DNA of 8,007 nt from JBDNDK01 sp046719185 (GTDB lineage: Bacteria > Armatimonadota > UBA5829): positions 1-8,007 of the forward strand of contig JBDNDK010000111.1 of the NCBI GenBank assembly GCA_046719185.1, in the 5' to 3' direction. Below the pieces are notes generated by a model. The model was not told the origin of the DNA. It made no database searches and worked only from the letters and a program-made list of their open reading frames with translations. Position 1 is the first letter of the stretch, and each line of letters starts with the position of its first letter. Of this stretch, positions 7,124 through 8,007 are shown one piece after another. The position numbers and the translations under genes are program-made.

Positions 7124-7725
7124 TTGAGAAATAAATATAGAAGTCGTAGGTTTGAAAGAAAATCTCAAAAGAGAATTCCAAAGAAAACAATTTTAATTTT
7201 ATGTGAAGGTGAACAAACAGAACCTAGATATTTCAAATCTATACGAATAGAAAAAAGATTAAAAATGTGACTGTTGATATTCAAGATAGCAGTTCTTCTG
7301 GCTCGGATCCTAAATCTATCCTTAAAAACGCTGCTAGTAAAATTGGCGATTATGATATTGTATGGTGCATTTTTGATCATGATGGGAGAGATTATATAAA
7401 TGAAGTATTAAAGGAAGCAAACAGATTAAAATTAAAAATTGCCTTTTCAAACCCTTTTTTTGAATTATGGTTTTATCTACACTTTAAATATTCAACAGGT
7501 CAATGTAATCAAGATCAAATATGTTCCAAATTAGAAGAATTCTTGCCAAATTATGATAAGCCACAAGATGTGTTTTCAGAACTTCAATCAAAAAGAGAAA
7601 CAGCAATAGAAAATGCGAAGAAATTGAGAGAATACCATGCAAAATTAGGTCATCTTAAAACTGAAAACCCGTCAACAAATGTAGATGAACTCGTTGAATA
7701 TTTATATAATTTGAATGATTTTTAA
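7124..7725 (+). pseudogene. RloB/AbiLii-like Toprim-type protein of the defence pair, one -1 frameshift in an A5 run
   Basis: Partner of the ATPase gene; RloB family, thought to carry a Toprim-like nuclease fold. From TTG at 7124 the frame gives 48 residues: a basic N-terminus (RSRRFERKSQKR), then the Toprim-type glutamate motif ILILCEGEQTEP (24-34) and YFKS. It ends at TGA 7268-7270. The -1 frame continues from the A-run as NVTVDIQ and stays open for 152 residues from GTG 7267. That part has the second acidic motif IFDHDG (35-40), the family hallmark SNPFFELWFYLHF (61-73) and a C-terminal NPSTNVDELV (134-143). Joined, the protein is about 199 residues, the usual RloB length. Either product alone separates the catalytic Glu from the Asp pair, so no complete active site would form unless the frame is restored. 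The family is confident. The nuclease activity is inferred. Confidence 0.82.
7261..7265 (+). other. Frameshift site in rloB (A5 run, one A missing)
   Basis: The sequence reads TTA AAA ATG TGA. With six A residues it would read TTA AAA AAT GTG ACT, giving RLKNVTVD and joining both conserved parts. The GTG at 7267 overlaps the TGA stop (GTGA), so stop-start reinitiation could make the downstream fragment. Confidence 0.75.
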
Positions 7726-7729
7726 GGAG
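7726..7729 (+). promoter_or_regulatory. Ribosome binding site of the pectate-lyase-like gene, next to the rloB stop
   Basis: GGAG within TTTAAGGAGC. The two A residues before GGAG belong to the rloB stop TAA (7723-7725). Five bases separate GGAG from ATG 7735. Confidence 0.75.
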
Positions 7730-7734
7730 CTGAA

Positions 7735-8007
7735 ATGAAAAAATTGCTTATTGCATTGTTTTTATCACTAATCATAGTATCTGCATGCTATGCAAAAGAA
7801 TTTAGTGTGCTGGATTTTGGAGCTGTTGCAGATGGGAAAACAGACTGCACACAAGCATTTCAAACTGCACTGGACACAGCAAGAGACGCAGGTGGTGGAG
7901 TTGTGAATGTTCCATCAGGCAGATATAGAATAGATGGGAATTTAGTTATTAACTCACACGTTACACTTGAAGGGTCAAGCAGAATACCACCTTTAAATTC
8001 TAATAGG
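7735..8007 (+). CDS. Exported pectate-lyase-superfamily (right-handed beta-helix) protein, N-terminal part; runs off the window edge
   Basis: Ninety-one residues are visible. They begin with a signal sequence: Lys-Lys, a hydrophobic stretch LLIALFLSLIIVSA and then CYA. Cleavage could be by signal peptidase I after CYA (residue 20), or the VSAC stretch could be a lipobox with Cys18 lipidated. I cannot choose. The mature start FSVLDFGAVADGKTDCTQAFQTAL, split here as FSVLDFGAVADGK (23-35) and TDCTQAFQTAL (36-46), is the typical opening of Pectate_lyase_3 / GH28-related proteins. GGGVVNVPSGRYRI (53-66) and a first coil rung around VTLEG (76-80) follow. Likely work: binding or cleaving pectin or another plant or extracellular polysaccharide, but the catalytic residues lie beyond the window. 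It starts 9 nt after rloB and may share its transcript. Base composition here is higher in GC than the defence pair, as in a resident gene. Confidence 0.85.
   Translation, partial: MKKLLIALFLSLIIVSACYAKEFSVLDFGAVADGKTDCTQAFQTALDTARDAGGGVVNVPSGRYRIDGNLVINSHVTLEGSSRIPPLNSNR

Larger units (their letters stand above)
5831..7134 (+). pseudogene. RloA/AbiLi-like AAA (OLD/ABC-type) ATPase of a defence pair, one -1 frameshift near the N-terminus
   Basis: Predicted cytoplasmic ATPase of a two-gene abortive-infection type system (AAA_15/AAA_21-like, RloA/AbiLi group). The start at 5831 encodes MLVQFSVRN and then runs into TAA at 5867-5869. The -1 frame continues from 5857 as LKSIKDKVTLS and joins a 414-residue open frame beginning at ATG 5890. 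Joined, this is the usual family N-terminus (...RN[F]KSIKD...), about 434 residues. In the 414-residue part I see Walker A GANASGKSN (31-39), a degenerate ABC signature SNGTQKL (291-297), Walker B TLVVDELE (313-320), a D-loop-like SSLHP and the switch His in FTTHD (350). A helical insertion spans about 160-280. As written, translation would give 12 residues, or reinitiate at 5890 without the first beta-strand. It overlaps rloB by 11 nt and is more AT-rich than its neighbours. The ATPase family is confident, the phage-defence role is inferred from family and pairing, and inactivity depends on the frameshift being real. Confidence 0.82.

Noticed and set aside
7250..7270. Programmed -1 frameshifting or transcriptional slippage in rloB
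   Set aside because: The A5 run would let a single Lys-tRNA slip, but tandem slippage is not possible, and the A6 run at 7251-7256 is in the wrong phase. A five-base run is short for polymerase slippage. Kept only as a remote alternative to a deletion.
1..8007. CRISPR arrays, tRNA or rRNA genes, insertion sequences, attachment-site repeats around the defence pair
   Set aside because: Reading both strands showed no regularly spaced repeats, cloverleaf-like segments, transposase motifs or matching direct repeats at the edges of 5831-7725. Absence by eye is not proof for short att sites.

Overview
The window is low-GC bacterial DNA. Hand counts of a few 60-base lines give about 37% GC in the housekeeping genes and about 29% in the middle of the defence pair. 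It looks bacterial rather than archaeal because it carries a zinc-finger RadA/Sms, a quinolinate-type NAD pathway, good Shine-Dalgarno sequences and a signal peptide. The phosphoglycerate mutase is of the type first described in archaea, but many deep-branching bacteria have it too. Two partial genes at the window edges, a rhamnulokinase and a secreted pectate-lyase-superfamily protein, suggest an organism that uses plant cell-wall sugars. The lineage cannot be fixed from this sequence.

Layout: (1) 1-350, minus strand: N-terminal part of a rhamnulokinase gene (rhaB) with a TTG start. (2) 403-431: a strong Rho-independent terminator for minus-strand transcripts. (3) 463-5610, minus strand: a tight five-gene operon transcribed radA -> nadA -> nadC -> birA -> apgM, with junctions of 1-nt gap, 4-nt overlap, 4-nt gap and 2-nt gap. 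It combines a recombination/repair ATPase, two successive steps of de novo NAD synthesis, biotin protein ligase and a glycolytic mutase. (4) 5611-5830: a 220-bp divergent intergenic region with a candidate plus-strand promoter overlapped by a perfect 8-bp inverted repeat. (5) 5831-7725, plus strand: a two-gene RloA/RloB (AbiLi/AbiLii-like) phage-defence pair, an ABC/OLD-type ATPase followed by a Toprim-like RloB protein. (6) 7735-8007, plus strand: the start of an exported pectate-lyase-superfamily protein only 9 nt after the rloB stop.

The most notable point is that both defence genes as given carry a single-base -1 frameshift near the N-terminus (about 5857-5860 and 7261-7265). Both breaks separate conserved N-terminal residues, with a well-placed ribosome binding site, from an otherwise intact body. 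The five operon genes upstream are all intact despite long homopolymers, including an A8/T8 run in nadC. The defence pair is therefore either inactivated in this genome or affected by local sequence errors. Re-reading those two sites would decide. The system itself belongs to a known type and I do not claim it is new.
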